From Palsa-465 sp963800475 (GTDB taxonomy: Bacteria > Actinomycetota > Thermoleophilia > Solirubrobacterales > Solirubrobacteraceae): a stretch of 64,000 nucleotides of DNA. A program made the translations under genes and the position numbers. Positions 13,796 through 21,978 of this stretch are shown in pieces. The notes under the pieces are model-generated. The model had not been told where the DNA came from, searched no databases, and saw nothing but the letters and a program-made list of their open reading frames with translations. The stretch lies in NCBI GenBank assembly GCA_963800475.1, contig CAWDAZ010000003.1, forward strand, positions 124,001 through 188,000, written 5' to 3'. Position 1 is the stretch's first letter, and every line of letters begins with the position of its first letter.

Positions 13796-16093
13796 ATGTC
13801 TGACGCCGTCACAAGCGTGTCGGTCGAGATCGCAGGAGAAGAGATCTCGTTCGAGACCGGCAAGCTGGCCAAGCAGGCCTCCGGCGCAGTGGTCGTCCGC
13901 CAGGGCGACACGATGGTCCTCTGTACCGCGACCGCGGGCAATCTCCGCGACGTGGACTTCCTCCCGTTGACGGTCGACGTGGAGGAGCGGATGTACGCCG
14001 CCGGGAAGATCCCCGGCTCATTCTTCAAGCGCGAGGGTCGCGCGGGGGAGAAGGCGACGCTCACCGCGCGCCTGATCGACCGTCCGATCCGCCCGCTGTT
14101 CCCGAAGGGCTGGCGGTACGAGACCCAGCTCGTCGCGCTGCCGATCTCGGTGGACCACGAGCATCCCTACGACATGCTCGCGATGAACGGCGCCTCGGCG
14201 GCGCTGATGATCTCCGACATCCCGTTCCCGATGCCCGTCGGCGCGGTGCGGATCGGCAAGATCGACGGCAACTTCGTCGTCAACCCGAACGAGGAGGATC
14301 TCCTCGAGGGCACCGATCTCGACCTGATCGTCGCGGGCACCGAGGAGGCGATCCTGATGGTCGAGGCGGGCGCGAACGAGGTACCCGAGGCCGAGATCCT
14401 CGATGCCCTCGATATCGCCCAGCAGGAGATCAAGAAGATCTGCGAGCTGCAGCGAGAGCTGGCGGCGAAGGCCGGTAAGCCGAAGCTCGAGGTCGTCGTC
14501 CCTGAGGTGGACCCCGAGCTGTCCGAGCAGATCAAGGCCTCGCACGGGGCCGCGCTCGACGCTGCGACCCAGGTCGAGGACAAGCTCGAGCGCCAGGACG
14601 CGACCAAGGCCGTCGAGGAGGAGGTGCTCGAGAAGTACTCGGGCGACCCCGACGGCGACACCTACGCGGAGGACCGCGGGAAGGCCCAGCTCGCGTTCGA
14701 CAAGCTCGAGAAGTCGATCATCCGCGAGCGGATCGCGGTCCAGAAGAAGCGTCCCGACGGCCGCACCGCCGAGGAGATCCGTCCGATCTCGGTCGAGGTC
14801 GGGGTGTCCCCGCGTGCGCACGGCTCGGCGCTGTTCACGCGTGGCCAGACGCAGGCGCTGAGCGTCGTCGCGCTCGGCACCACGCGCGAGGAGATGCGGC
14901 TCGACACGCTCGGGCTGGAGACCGCCAAGCGGTACTTCCACCACTACAACTTCCCGCCGTTCTCGGTGGGTGAGGCGGGCTTCATGCGCGGGCCCAAGCG
15001 CCGCGACATCGGCCACGGCGCGCTCGCCGAGCGCGCACTGGTGCCGATGATCCCGACCCAGGAGCAGTTCCCGTACACGATCCGCATCGTGTCCGACATC
15101 CTCGAGTCGAACGGATCGAGCTCGATGGCATCGGTGTGCGGCTCGACGCTGTCGCTGATGGACGCCGGCGTCCCGATCAACGAGCCCGTCGCGGGAATCG
15201 CGATGGGGCTGATCAAGGAGGGGGACGACTACATCATCCTCACCGACATCGCGGGCGTGGAGGACCACCTCGGCGACATGGACTTCAAGGTCGCCGGGAC
15301 CGAGGCGGGGATCACCGCCCTGCAGATGGACATCAAGATCACGGGCGTCACGTTCGAGATCATGCGCGACGCGCTGAGCCAGGCGCGGGTCGCCAGGCAG
15401 TTCATCCTGAATGAGATGGCCAAGGTGATCGACGCGCCGCGCGCGGAGCTGTCAAAGCACGCGCCGCGGATCTCGACGATCCAGATCGACCCCGAGAAGA
15501 TCGGGCTGCTGATCGGCAAGGGCGGCGAGACGATCCGCGGGCTCCAGGAGGAGTTCGAGGCCCAGATCGACGTCGCCGAGGACGGGCAGGTGCTCGTGTA
15601 CGCCGCCAGCGGCGAGCAGGGCGATGCGCTGGTCGACCGGATCCGGTCGATGACCAAGGACGTCGAGGTCGGCGACGAGTTCGCCGGCAAGGTCGTGAAG
15701 ACGACCGCGTTCGGGGCGTTCGTCGAGCTCTCGAAGGGCACCGACGGCCTGCTGCACATCTCCAACGTCGCGCCCGGCAAGCGGATCGCGTCGGTCGAGG
15801 AGGTCCTCAACAAGGGCGATGAGCTGAACGTGCGCGTGGTCGAGGTCGACCGCGAGCGCGGCCGGATCGGCCTGCGCCTGGCCGACGACCCCGAGGTCGC
15901 CGGGAAGAGCGTCGAGGAGCTCGCTGCGGTCGGCACCGGCGATCCGGGGCCGCCGTCACGCGGTGGCCGGGATCGCGGCGGGCGCGACGGCCGCGGTGGA
16001 CGCGGGCACCGCGATCGCGATCGCGATCGCGACGGTGCTCGCGAGGGAAGCGGCCGGGTGCGCGATCGGGACCCGGAGCGCCCGCGCTCGTAA
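13796..16093 (+). CDS. pnp: Polyribonucleotide nucleotidyltransferase (PNPase)
   Basis: PNPase is a phosphorolytic 3'-5' exoribonuclease of the RNA degradosome. Two RNase PH domains are visible (first with GRAGEKATLTARLIDRPIRP; second with the FSVGEAGFMRGPKRRDIGHG active-site loop and GDMDFKVAGT), then a KH domain (IGLLIGKGGETIRGLQE) and an S1 domain (GKVVKTTAFGAFVEL). The last 45 residues form an Arg/Asp/Gly-rich tail, probably disordered and RNA-binding. The ATG at 13796 is chosen for its strong AGGAAGGAA site; the frame is open further upstream but without family similarity. 765 residues, somewhat longer than the E. coli enzyme because of the tail. Confidence 0.97.
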   Translation: MSDAVTSVSVEIAGEEISFETGKLAKQASGAVVVRQGDTMVLCTATAGNLRDVDFLPLTVDVEERMYAAGKIPGSFFKREGRAGEKATLTARLIDRPIRPLFPKGWRYETQLVALPISVDHEHPYDMLAMNGASAALMISDIPFPMPVGAVRIGKIDGNFVVNPNEEDLLEGTDLDLIVAGTEEAILMVEAGANEVPEAEILDALDIAQQEIKKICELQRELAAKAGKPKLEVVVPEVDPELSEQIKASHGAALDAATQVEDKLERQDATKAVEEEVLEKYSGDPDGDTYAEDRGKAQLAFDKLEKSIIRERIAVQKKRPDGRTAEEIRPISVEVGVSPRAHGSALFTRGQTQALSVVALGTTREEMRLDTLGLETAKRYFHHYNFPPFSVGEAGFMRGPKRRDIGHGALAERALVPMIPTQEQFPYTIRIVSDILESNGSSSMASVCGSTLSLMDAGVPINEPVAGIAMGLIKEGDDYIILTDIAGVEDHLGDMDFKVAGTEAGITALQMDIKITGVTFEIMRDALSQARVARQFILNEMAKVIDAPRAELSKHAPRISTIQIDPEKIGLLIGKGGETIRGLQEEFEAQIDVAEDGQVLVYAASGEQGDALVDRIRSMTKDVEVGDEFAGKVVKTTAFGAFVELSKGTDGLLHISNVAPGKRIASVEEVLNKGDELNVRVVEVDRERGRIGLRLADDPEVAGKSVEELAAVGTGDPGPPSRGGRDRGGRDGRGGRGHRDRDRDRDGAREGSGRVRDRDPERPRS
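16010..16033 (+). repeat. Hexanucleotide repeat encoding Arg-Asp units in the PNPase tail
   Basis: CGCGAT is repeated three times and followed by CGCGAC, encoding RDRDRDRD. Being a multiple of three it can expand or shrink without shifting frame. Confidence 0.8.
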
Positions 16094-16103
16094 CCCCACG
16101 GCC

Positions 16104-17393
16104 GTGGCCGCCGAGCACCGGCTGACGACGCTCGACTCGGGCGTGCGGATCGTGACGGAGGCGATGCCCTCCGTCCGGTCCGTATCGCTCGGGTTCTGGA
16201 TCGGGATCGGGTCGCGGTACGAGACCGTCGAGCAGGCGGGACTGTCCCACCTGCTCGAGCACCTGCTGTTCAAGGGCACGCCCAAGTACAGCTCTGTCGA
16301 GATCGACCAGATCTTCGACGGGATGGGCGCCGAGCTGAATGCCGGGACCGGCAAGGAGTCCACGTTGGTGTACGCCCGGGTGATCGACCAGCATCTGCCA
16401 GAGGCGTTCGACGTGATGGCCGAGATGGTGTTCCGGCCGTCTCTGAGGGAGATCGACTCCGAGCGGGCGGTGATCCTCGAGGAGATCGCGATGTACGAGG
16501 ACGACCCGCAGGAGAAGGTGTTCGACGTGTTCGGCGAGGCCGTGTTCGGCGACGATCCGCTCGGCCGCGCGATCATCGGGCGAGCGGCCGTGATCGCCGA
16601 GACTCCGGCCGATCAGATCGCCGACTTTCACAGCACCCGCTACGTCCCCGCGAACGTGGTCGTGGCGGCGGCCGGCGCCGTCGACCACGACGCGCTCGTC
16701 GAGCTGGCACGGGAGCGGATCGACGCGCCCGCGGCGGCGAGCGGCAACCGGATCGCCCCCTCGACTCCCCAGCCGCTGGCGGGGCGGCGGCGCTTCGAGC
16801 GCAAGGACACCGAGCAGTTTCACGTGTGCCTGGGCGGTGGCGGGATCTCCCGCCACGACGAGCGCCGGTTCGCGCTGCGGGTGCTCGACACGATCTTCGG
16901 CGGGACGTCGTCGTCGCGGCTGTTCCAGGAGATCCGCGAGCAACGCGGCCTCGCGTACGCGGTGTACTCGTTCACCAGCGCCTACCAGGACACCGGGCAG
17001 GTCGGCATGTATCTCGGCACCCGGCCCGACAACCTCGCCGAGGCGCTCGGCGTGGTCGGCACCGAGCTGCGCCGGCTCCGGGAGGAGCCGGCGACCGCCG
17101 ACGAGCTGCATCGCGCCAAGGAGAACCTCAAGGGGCGTGTGGTACTCGCGCTGGAGTCGACCGGCGCACGGATGAACAGGCTCGGGTCGGAGCTGCTGGC
17201 GGGGTTGCCGCTCGACTCGATCGACGAGGTGGTCGCTCGGATCGAGGCCGTAACGCTCGATGATCTTTTTGCCCTCGTCACAGAGCTGTGGGCGCCCGAG
17301 CGCCTGTCGGCGGCCGGGATCGGCCCTGACCAGGAGCGGTTCGACGACGCGCTCGACGCGATCGGGCCCGCCGTCGCCGAGGCGCGCCGGTGA
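16104..17393 (+). CDS. M16-family zinc metallopeptidase
   Basis: A processing-peptidase-like enzyme (inverzincin family). The zinc motif HxxEH is H49-L-L-E52-H53 in LSHLLEHLLFKGTP, and the downstream glutamate ligand lies in VILEEIAMYEDDP. The C-terminal half holds the inactive partner domain with RGLAYAVYSF and LGTRPDNL motifs. The GTG at 16104 is chosen because family similarity (RLTTLDSGVRIVTE) begins right after it; the longer upstream frame overlaps pnp. The pnp-M16-dapB order is common in Gram-positives and Actinomycetota; the physiological substrate remains uncertain. Its stop overlaps the dapB GTG by 4 bp. Confidence 0.93.
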   Translation: MAAEHRLTTLDSGVRIVTEAMPSVRSVSLGFWIGIGSRYETVEQAGLSHLLEHLLFKGTPKYSSVEIDQIFDGMGAELNAGTGKESTLVYARVIDQHLPEAFDVMAEMVFRPSLREIDSERAVILEEIAMYEDDPQEKVFDVFGEAVFGDDPLGRAIIGRAAVIAETPADQIADFHSTRYVPANVVVAAAGAVDHDALVELARERIDAPAAASGNRIAPSTPQPLAGRRRFERKDTEQFHVCLGGGGISRHDERRFALRVLDTIFGGTSSSRLFQEIREQRGLAYAVYSFTSAYQDTGQVGMYLGTRPDNLAEALGVVGTELRRLREEPATADELHRAKENLKGRVVLALESTGARMNRLGSELLAGLPLDSIDEVVARIEAVTLDDLFALVTELWAPERLSAAGIGPDQERFDDALDAIGPAVAEARR

Positions 17394-18058
17394 TCCGGGT
17401 CGCGGTCGCCGGGGCCGCAGGGAGGATGGGGCAGACGGTGTGCGCGGCCGTCGAGGCGGCCGACGACCTCGAGCTGACCGGGCGCGCCGACCCGGAGCTC
17501 GGCACGCCGCTCGCCGACGTCCTCGAGTCGGCCGACGTGCTCGTCGATTTCACGGTCCCGGACTCGGCGCTGGGCAACGCCCGCGAAGCCGTGGCCGCCG
17601 GCGTGCACGTGGTGATCGGCACCACCGGGTTCGACCCCGGCGAGCTCGGCGAAATTGCTCGATCCGCGAGCGCGAACGTATTCGTCGCGCCGAACTTCGC
17701 GATCGGCGCGGTCCTGATGACGCAGTTCGCGCAGGAGGCCGGGCGGCACATGGCGAAGGCGGAGATCGTGGAGCTGCACCACGACGCGAAGGTCGACGCG
17801 CCGAGCGGCACCGCGAAGCGGACCGCCCGGCTGATGGAGGAGGCCGCCCCGGAGCTCGGCGCGGTACCGATCCACTCGGTCAGGCTGCCCGGGCTGGTGG
17901 CCCACCAGGAGGTGATCCTGGGGGACGTCGGGCAGACCCTGACGATCCGTCACGACTCGATCGACCGCGAGTCGTTCATGCCGGGAGTGCTGCTCGCGAT
18001 CAGGCGCGTCGGAGGCCTGACCGAGTCGCCGGTCGTGGGGCTCGAGAAGCTCCTCTAG
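17390..18058 (+). CDS. dapB: 4-hydroxy-tetrahydrodipicolinate reductase
   Basis: DapB performs the second step of the diaminopimelate branch of lysine synthesis, reducing hydroxy-tetrahydrodipicolinate with NAD(P)H. Visible motifs are the nucleotide-binding VAVAGAAGRMGQTV, the central VIGTTGF and the substrate-binding ELHHDAKVDAPSGTA with catalytic His and Lys. At 222 residues it is shorter than the typical 245-270. Translation is coupled to the M16 peptidase by a GTGA overlap. The partner dapA lies 3 kb downstream, separated by a minus-strand unit. Confidence 0.95.
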   Translation: MIRVAVAGAAGRMGQTVCAAVEAADDLELTGRADPELGTPLADVLESADVLVDFTVPDSALGNAREAVAAGVHVVIGTTGFDPGELGEIARSASANVFVAPNFAIGAVLMTQFAQEAGRHMAKAEIVELHHDAKVDAPSGTAKRTARLMEEAAPELGAVPIHSVRLPGLVAHQEVILGDVGQTLTIRHDSIDRESFMPGVLLAIRRVGGLTESPVVGLEKLL

Positions 18059-18174
18059 CCCCGAGCGCCTGGATCACTTAGTCGACATCGACACCGTCCG
18101 CGATCCCATGAAACACGCGAGGCGATCCCGGCGCAACTCCCAACCGGTGGCCCGCCCCAGCCGAAGCGGTGCGT

Positions 18175-19077
18175 TCAGGCCGTAACGGCCGGCAGCCCCA
18201 CGCCGATCACCTTCAGGCGGCGGGACAGCGCCGTGAACGCGAACTCGTTCATCTCCTGGCTGCTGTACCCGAGGTACTCGTACTCGTCGCCGAGCTGGTA
18301 GCCGGGCGGGACGAGCACCCCGGCGGCCGCCGGCAGCGTCTCGGCCAGCTTGTCCTGCACCCGCTTGGCGAGCTCGGGGTCGCGGGTCTTCTGCTGTAGG
18401 AACCAGGTTCCGTACGCGACGTGTCGGTGCTCGTCCTGGGCGATCTTCCTGAACGCCTCGAGGTGGCCGGGAAGGATCCCGTCGGTTTCGTAGCGCTCGG
18501 TCTGGAACCGCTGCCCGGTGAGCGCGAGCGTGCCCTCGATCACCATGTGGTAGACGGTCACGAAGTCGACCTTCAACCCGACGTCGCCGGGGTCGGCGAG
18601 CAGCGCCGTGTGCGCATCGACGAGGTGGCCGTCGAATAGGGCCAGATAGTCGTCGTTGAGGTCCTCGCGCGCGCGCGCAAGCCGGTCCTCGAACTGCCCG
18701 TCGTAGCGGAACACCTCTTCGTAGAGCCGGTTGAAGTGCTGGGCGTGGCGCGCCTCGTCGACCTGCTGGGTGAGCAGGAACGCCTCCTCGTGCTTGTCTT
18801 CGGCGGCGAGCACGAGCGCGGAGAACTGGCTCGTGACTCGCTCCTCGCCGACGAAGAACGCCGACAGCCCCCAGAGCAGCGTCTCGCGGTCCTGATCGTC
18901 GAGCGACTCCCAGTCGCGGCGGTCCTGCTCGAGCGGGATCTGGTGCGAGGCCCAGTTCTGGCGCTCCCACAGCCGGTACAGCTCGAGCGGCCCCATCAGC
19001 TTGATCTTGGGAAGCTGCGACTCGTCGGTGATCGTCCCCACGTCGCCTTGAACGGTCAGGTCAAGCAGACTCGTCAT
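18175..19077 (-). CDS. R2-like ligand-binding oxidase (R2lox)
   Basis: A 300-residue ferritin-fold di-metal protein related to ribonucleotide reductase R2. Metal-ligand motifs visible are E78 in GEERVTSQF, E108xxH111 in DEARHAQHF, E181 in YHMVIEGTL and E216xxH219 in DEHRHVAYG. Val81 (three after the first Glu) and Tyr176 (five before the third) sit where R2lox proteins form a Val-Tyr ether crosslink, which argues for R2lox over true R2. No R1 subunit gene is nearby. The R2lox substrate is unknown; a fatty-acid-like ligand was seen in known structures. It is the last gene of a three-gene minus-strand unit and overlaps the preceding one by 17 bp. Confidence 0.88.
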   Translation of the reverse strand: MTSLLDLTVQGDVGTITDESQLPKIKLMGPLELYRLWERQNWASHQIPLEQDRRDWESLDDQDRETLLWGLSAFFVGEERVTSQFSALVLAAEDKHEEAFLLTQQVDEARHAQHFNRLYEEVFRYDGQFEDRLARAREDLNDDYLALFDGHLVDAHTALLADPGDVGLKVDFVTVYHMVIEGTLALTGQRFQTERYETDGILPGHLEAFRKIAQDEHRHVAYGTWFLQQKTRDPELAKRVQDKLAETLPAAAGVLVPPGYQLGDEYEYLGYSSQEMNEFAFTALSRRLKVIGVGLPAVTA

Positions 19078-20020
19078 GTTCGTTTCCTCTCTCGGCGCCC
19101 CGTTCGGCGGAGTCTACCGGCGCCCCCGCCAGCAGCCGCTCGCGGAGCCGCTCCGTGCGCCCGGCCCGCGCGGCCCGCCGGGCGCGCTCGTCGCTGAGCT
19201 CGATCCCGCGCTGGGCGGCGAGGTCGAGCAGCTCCTGGCGCTCCTCGTCCTGCTTGGCGAACCGGAAGAACAGCCACCCGAGCAGCAAGATCGTGAGGAT
19301 CGACTCCTCGATCATCATCACCCCGCCGGCGAGGTTCTGGTCGGAGAGCGGGTTGAGGCCGTGGGCGGCGTCGGTGGCGCGGTACACGGGATAGAAGACC
19401 GTCTGCGACCAGATCAGGACGTTGCCGAGCACCGCGCCCACGAACCGCACGACGATCACGTACCCGAGCGCCGCCCAGCCGTTGAACCAGGCGGGCTTCG
19501 GCAGCGGCCCGATCAGCGCCAGCCACAGCAGCGTTCCGAACCACAAAAACGTCGCGTGCTCGAGCGCGTGGACGAGGTCGTGGTTGATCGCCAGCTGGTA
19601 GAAGAACGGCACGTGCCAGATGTAGAGGTTCAGCGCCCACACGACGAGCGCGACGCCGGGGGACGCGAGCACGCGCAGCGGGCGCGTTGCGCGCATGTGC
19701 AGCAGCGGCTGGATCACGGGGCCCGTCAGGCCGAGCACGATGAACAGCGACGCGATGTCGCCGATCACGAGGTGCTGGATCATGTGCGCCGCCAGCACAT
19801 CGTCGGCGAGGTCATCGAGCGGCGGTAGCTGGACCACGGTCACAAGCACCACCCCGAACACGAACGACGCGACACGCCAGGCGCCGACCGGCCGCCCCTC
19901 GCGCGCGAGCGTCCGGGCGCGCTTGCCGTACAGCAGCAGGTAGACGATCCCGGCCAGCACGGGCGGCCCCGCCTCCGCCAGGTGGAGCGCGGCCGCGGGG
20001 ATCAGCAGCGGTAGCGGCAT
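19061..20020 (-). CDS. Cytochrome c oxidase assembly (CtaG/caa3-type) family membrane protein
   Basis: A 319-residue polytopic membrane protein with about seven hydrophobic segments and the family histidines in AAHMIQHLVIGDIASL, LYIWHVPFFYQLA and HALEHATFLWFG. The family (caa3_CtaG, not the unrelated Cox11) assists copper insertion into caa3-type oxidases in Bacilli; the role in Actinomycetota is less clear. ATG at 20020 is chosen because the first membrane helix begins there and it lies 7 nt after the upstream stop. The cytosolic C terminus is charged. Genes before and after are a deacetylase-like protein and an R2lox, so copper or iron metal-centre biology is a possible shared theme (inference). 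Confidence 0.85.
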   Translation of the reverse strand: MPLPLLIPAAALHLAEAGPPVLAGIVYLLLYGKRARTLAREGRPVGAWRVASFVFGVVLVTVVQLPPLDDLADDVLAAHMIQHLVIGDIASLFIVLGLTGPVIQPLLHMRATRPLRVLASPGVALVVWALNLYIWHVPFFYQLAINHDLVHALEHATFLWFGTLLWLALIGPLPKPAWFNGWAALGYVIVVRFVGAVLGNVLIWSQTVFYPVYRATDAAHGLNPLSDQNLAGGVMMIEESILTILLLGWLFFRFAKQDEERQELLDLAAQRGIELSDERARRAARAGRTERLRERLLAGAPVDSAERGAERGNEHDESA

Positions 20021-20027
20021 CGCCCGG

Positions 20028-21017
20028 TCAGGCGCTTCCGCCGTACGACGGCGGTGGCGAGGATGCGTGCTCGTATGTCGCGATCTGCTCGAGCAGGGCC
20101 GGTCCACTGGTTCCCCCGAGCACACGCAGGCGGGGAAGGCGATACCGGTCATCGCCGCGGCTCGCCCAGCCGGGGACGACCGTCGTCGAGCCGACGAACC
20201 CGGCGGCCCGGACGGCGTCGATCACGGTCGAGTCGTAGTGACCGGACGGGTAGCAGAACCAGTTGACCGCCGCGCCGAAGCGGCTGCGCAACAGCTGGCG
20301 GGCGTGGGTGATCTGGTACTGGAGGCCGGCGGAGTCCTCGCGAATCAGGTCGGCGTGCGTCATGCCCTGCGTGTCGAGCTCCCATCCCGCCGAGATCAGG
20401 CCGTGCACCTGCTCGTCGGTGAGCCCGCCCTGGGACGGCGGGAGCCCGAGCAGCTGGATGTTCTCGACCCCCACCCAGCCGAGCCGTCTGAGCACGGGGA
20501 GGGCGTTCGTGTACTGGGAGGTGTAGCCGTTGTCGAACGTGATCACGATCGGCCTGCCGGGGCCGAGCGGCGCGCCGCGCGTCCAGTTGGCCTGCAGCTG
20601 GTCCATCGTCACCGCGTGCCAACCCGCCGACTTGAGCGACTGCATCTGCTGTGCAAACTCCGCCGCGGGCACGTACAGGCCCGGGAACGGCGCGCCTGCG
20701 GGGGGCGGGTTGATCACGTGGTACATCAGGATCGGGACGGTCGCGTCGCCGGGGACCCCGGTTCCCTTCGCGGCGGTGGTGCTCGCGCGCGCGCCCGCGT
20801 TCGTGCCGTTCGTGCCGGCGCTGTTCGTGTGCACACCGGCCGCCGCGCGGGTCGATCCACCCGACGAGCCTCCGCCTCCGGCCGCGATCGCGATCCCCGC
20901 GCCCACCGCCACCACGACGGCGAGCGTCCCGAACGCGAGCATCCGCCTGCGGCGGGCCCGCTGCTGTCGCGCCCGCTCTCGCTCGAGGCGCCGAGCGTGC
21001 ACGTCCCTGAAGCTCAT
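20028..21017 (-). CDS. Membrane-anchored NodB/polysaccharide-deacetylase-like protein with altered metal site
   Basis: A 329-residue protein with an Arg-rich cytoplasmic start, one membrane helix (about 27-47), a Ser/Thr/Gly/Ala linker and a NodB domain (about 93-329). Family motifs are VPILMYHVI, VITFDNGY and ELDTQGMTHADL. In active members these read TFDDG and an H-S/T-x-x-H type motif; here the second Asp is N163 and the first His is Q217, so two of three usual metal ligands are changed. Both codons (AAC, CAG) are plain in the sequence. It may be a non-catalytic glycan-binding protein or use a different mechanism. TAACTT lies 8 nt before the ATG, with GGAG also present. It heads a unit with CtaG-like and R2lox genes. 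Confidence 0.85.
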   Translation of the reverse strand: MSFRDVHARRLERERARQQRARRRRMLAFGTLAVVVAVGAGIAIAAGGGGSSGGSTRAAAGVHTNSAGTNGTNAGARASTTAAKGTGVPGDATVPILMYHVINPPPAGAPFPGLYVPAAEFAQQMQSLKSAGWHAVTMDQLQANWTRGAPLGPGRPIVITFDNGYTSQYTNALPVLRRLGWVGVENIQLLGLPPSQGGLTDEQVHGLISAGWELDTQGMTHADLIREDSAGLQYQITHARQLLRSRFGAAVNWFCYPSGHYDSTVIDAVRAAGFVGSTTVVPGWASRGDDRYRLPRLRVLGGTSGPALLEQIATYEHASSPPPSYGGSA

Positions 21018-21074
21018 CTCGCTCCAAGTTAACCGCGTCGGGCGGCGCCGCGGCGCGCTGCGATAATCACCCCG
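21018..21074. promoter_or_regulatory. Divergent promoter region, deacetylase-like gene / dapA
   Basis: 57 bp separate the start codons. On the plus strand GATAAT (21062-21067) ends 7 nt before the dapA ATG. On the minus strand TAACTT (21031-21026) ends 8 nt before the other ATG. No clear -35 boxes or operators are visible. Confidence 0.45.
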
Positions 21075-21947
21075 ATGCCGATCGAGCTTGGCGCCGTTCT
21101 GACCCCGATGGTGACCCCCTTCGACGCGCGCGGGCGCGTCGACGAGGACGCCACCGTGCGGCTCATGCACCACCTGCTCGAACACGGCTCGGACGGGCTG
21201 GTCCTGTGCGGCACGACCGGGGAGGCCTCGACGCTCAACGACGAGGAGCAGCTGCGCGTGATCGAGCTCGGAGTGAGCGAGGCGCGGCCCGCCCACCCCG
21301 GCGCGACGATCGTCGCCGGCGCGGGCTCGAACGACACCCGCCACGCCGTCGACCTGACCGAGCGGATCACCGAGCTCGGGGCCGACGCGATCCTGTCGGT
21401 CACCCCGTACTACAACCGCCCCAGCCGCCGTGGGATCATCAGGCATTACGAGGAGGTCGACCGCGCCAGCGGCATTCCGATCCTGCTCTACAACATCCCC
21501 CAGCGGACCGGCCTGGACCTGCCGAACGAGCTGCTCGCCGAGCTCGCGCAGCTCGAGCACGTCGTCGGGGTCAAGCAGTCCAACGACGACAACCTCGCGA
21601 AGATCGACGGCCTGCAGATCTACGCCGGAAACGACGACGTGTTCGCCGACGTGCTGGAGATGGGCGAGCCGGGCGGGATCCTCGTCTCGGCCCACTTGTT
21701 CGGCGAGGAGCTGCGCGCGATGGTCGACGAGCCCGACCGCCGCAGACAAATCGATCAGAGCCTCCAGGACGTGTATCGCGACCTCGGCGTCGCGCCGCTG
21801 GCGTGCTCGACGAAGGCGGCGCTCAACATGATCGGCCTCGAGGTCGGCGGCGTGCGGCTCCCGTACGTGGAGCTCGACGAGCGCGAGGCGGGCGTGATCC
21901 GGGCGATGCTCGAGCGCCACGGACTGCTGCAGCCGGCAGCCGGATGA
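21075..21947 (+). CDS. dapA: 4-hydroxy-tetrahydrodipicolinate synthase
   Basis: DapA condenses pyruvate with aspartate semialdehyde, the first committed step of lysine/diaminopimelate synthesis. The Schiff-base lysine is K167 in VVGVKQSNDD; GTTGEAS (46-52) holds the catalytic Thr pair and LLYNIPQRTG the catalytic Tyr139; VTPYYNRPS is also conserved. Length (290) is normal for a class I aldolase barrel. The start is supported by a -10-like GATAAT 7 nt upstream. The following RNase J gene begins about 30-55 nt after the stop and is probably in the same operon, an order common in Gram-positives. Confidence 0.96.
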   Translation: MPIELGAVLTPMVTPFDARGRVDEDATVRLMHHLLEHGSDGLVLCGTTGEASTLNDEEQLRVIELGVSEARPAHPGATIVAGAGSNDTRHAVDLTERITELGADAILSVTPYYNRPSRRGIIRHYEEVDRASGIPILLYNIPQRTGLDLPNELLAELAQLEHVVGVKQSNDDNLAKIDGLQIYAGNDDVFADVLEMGEPGGILVSAHLFGEELRAMVDEPDRRRQIDQSLQDVYRDLGVAPLACSTKAALNMIGLEVGGVRLPYVELDEREAGVIRAMLERHGLLQPAAG

Positions 21948-21978
21948 GTCGACCGAGCTCCAAGCTCGGCGAGCCTGG

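Noticed and set aside
18059..18174. Small gene or RNA between dapB and the R2lox gene
   Set aside because: 116 bp without start-codon/RBS combinations, tRNA-like arms or a convincing hairpin.
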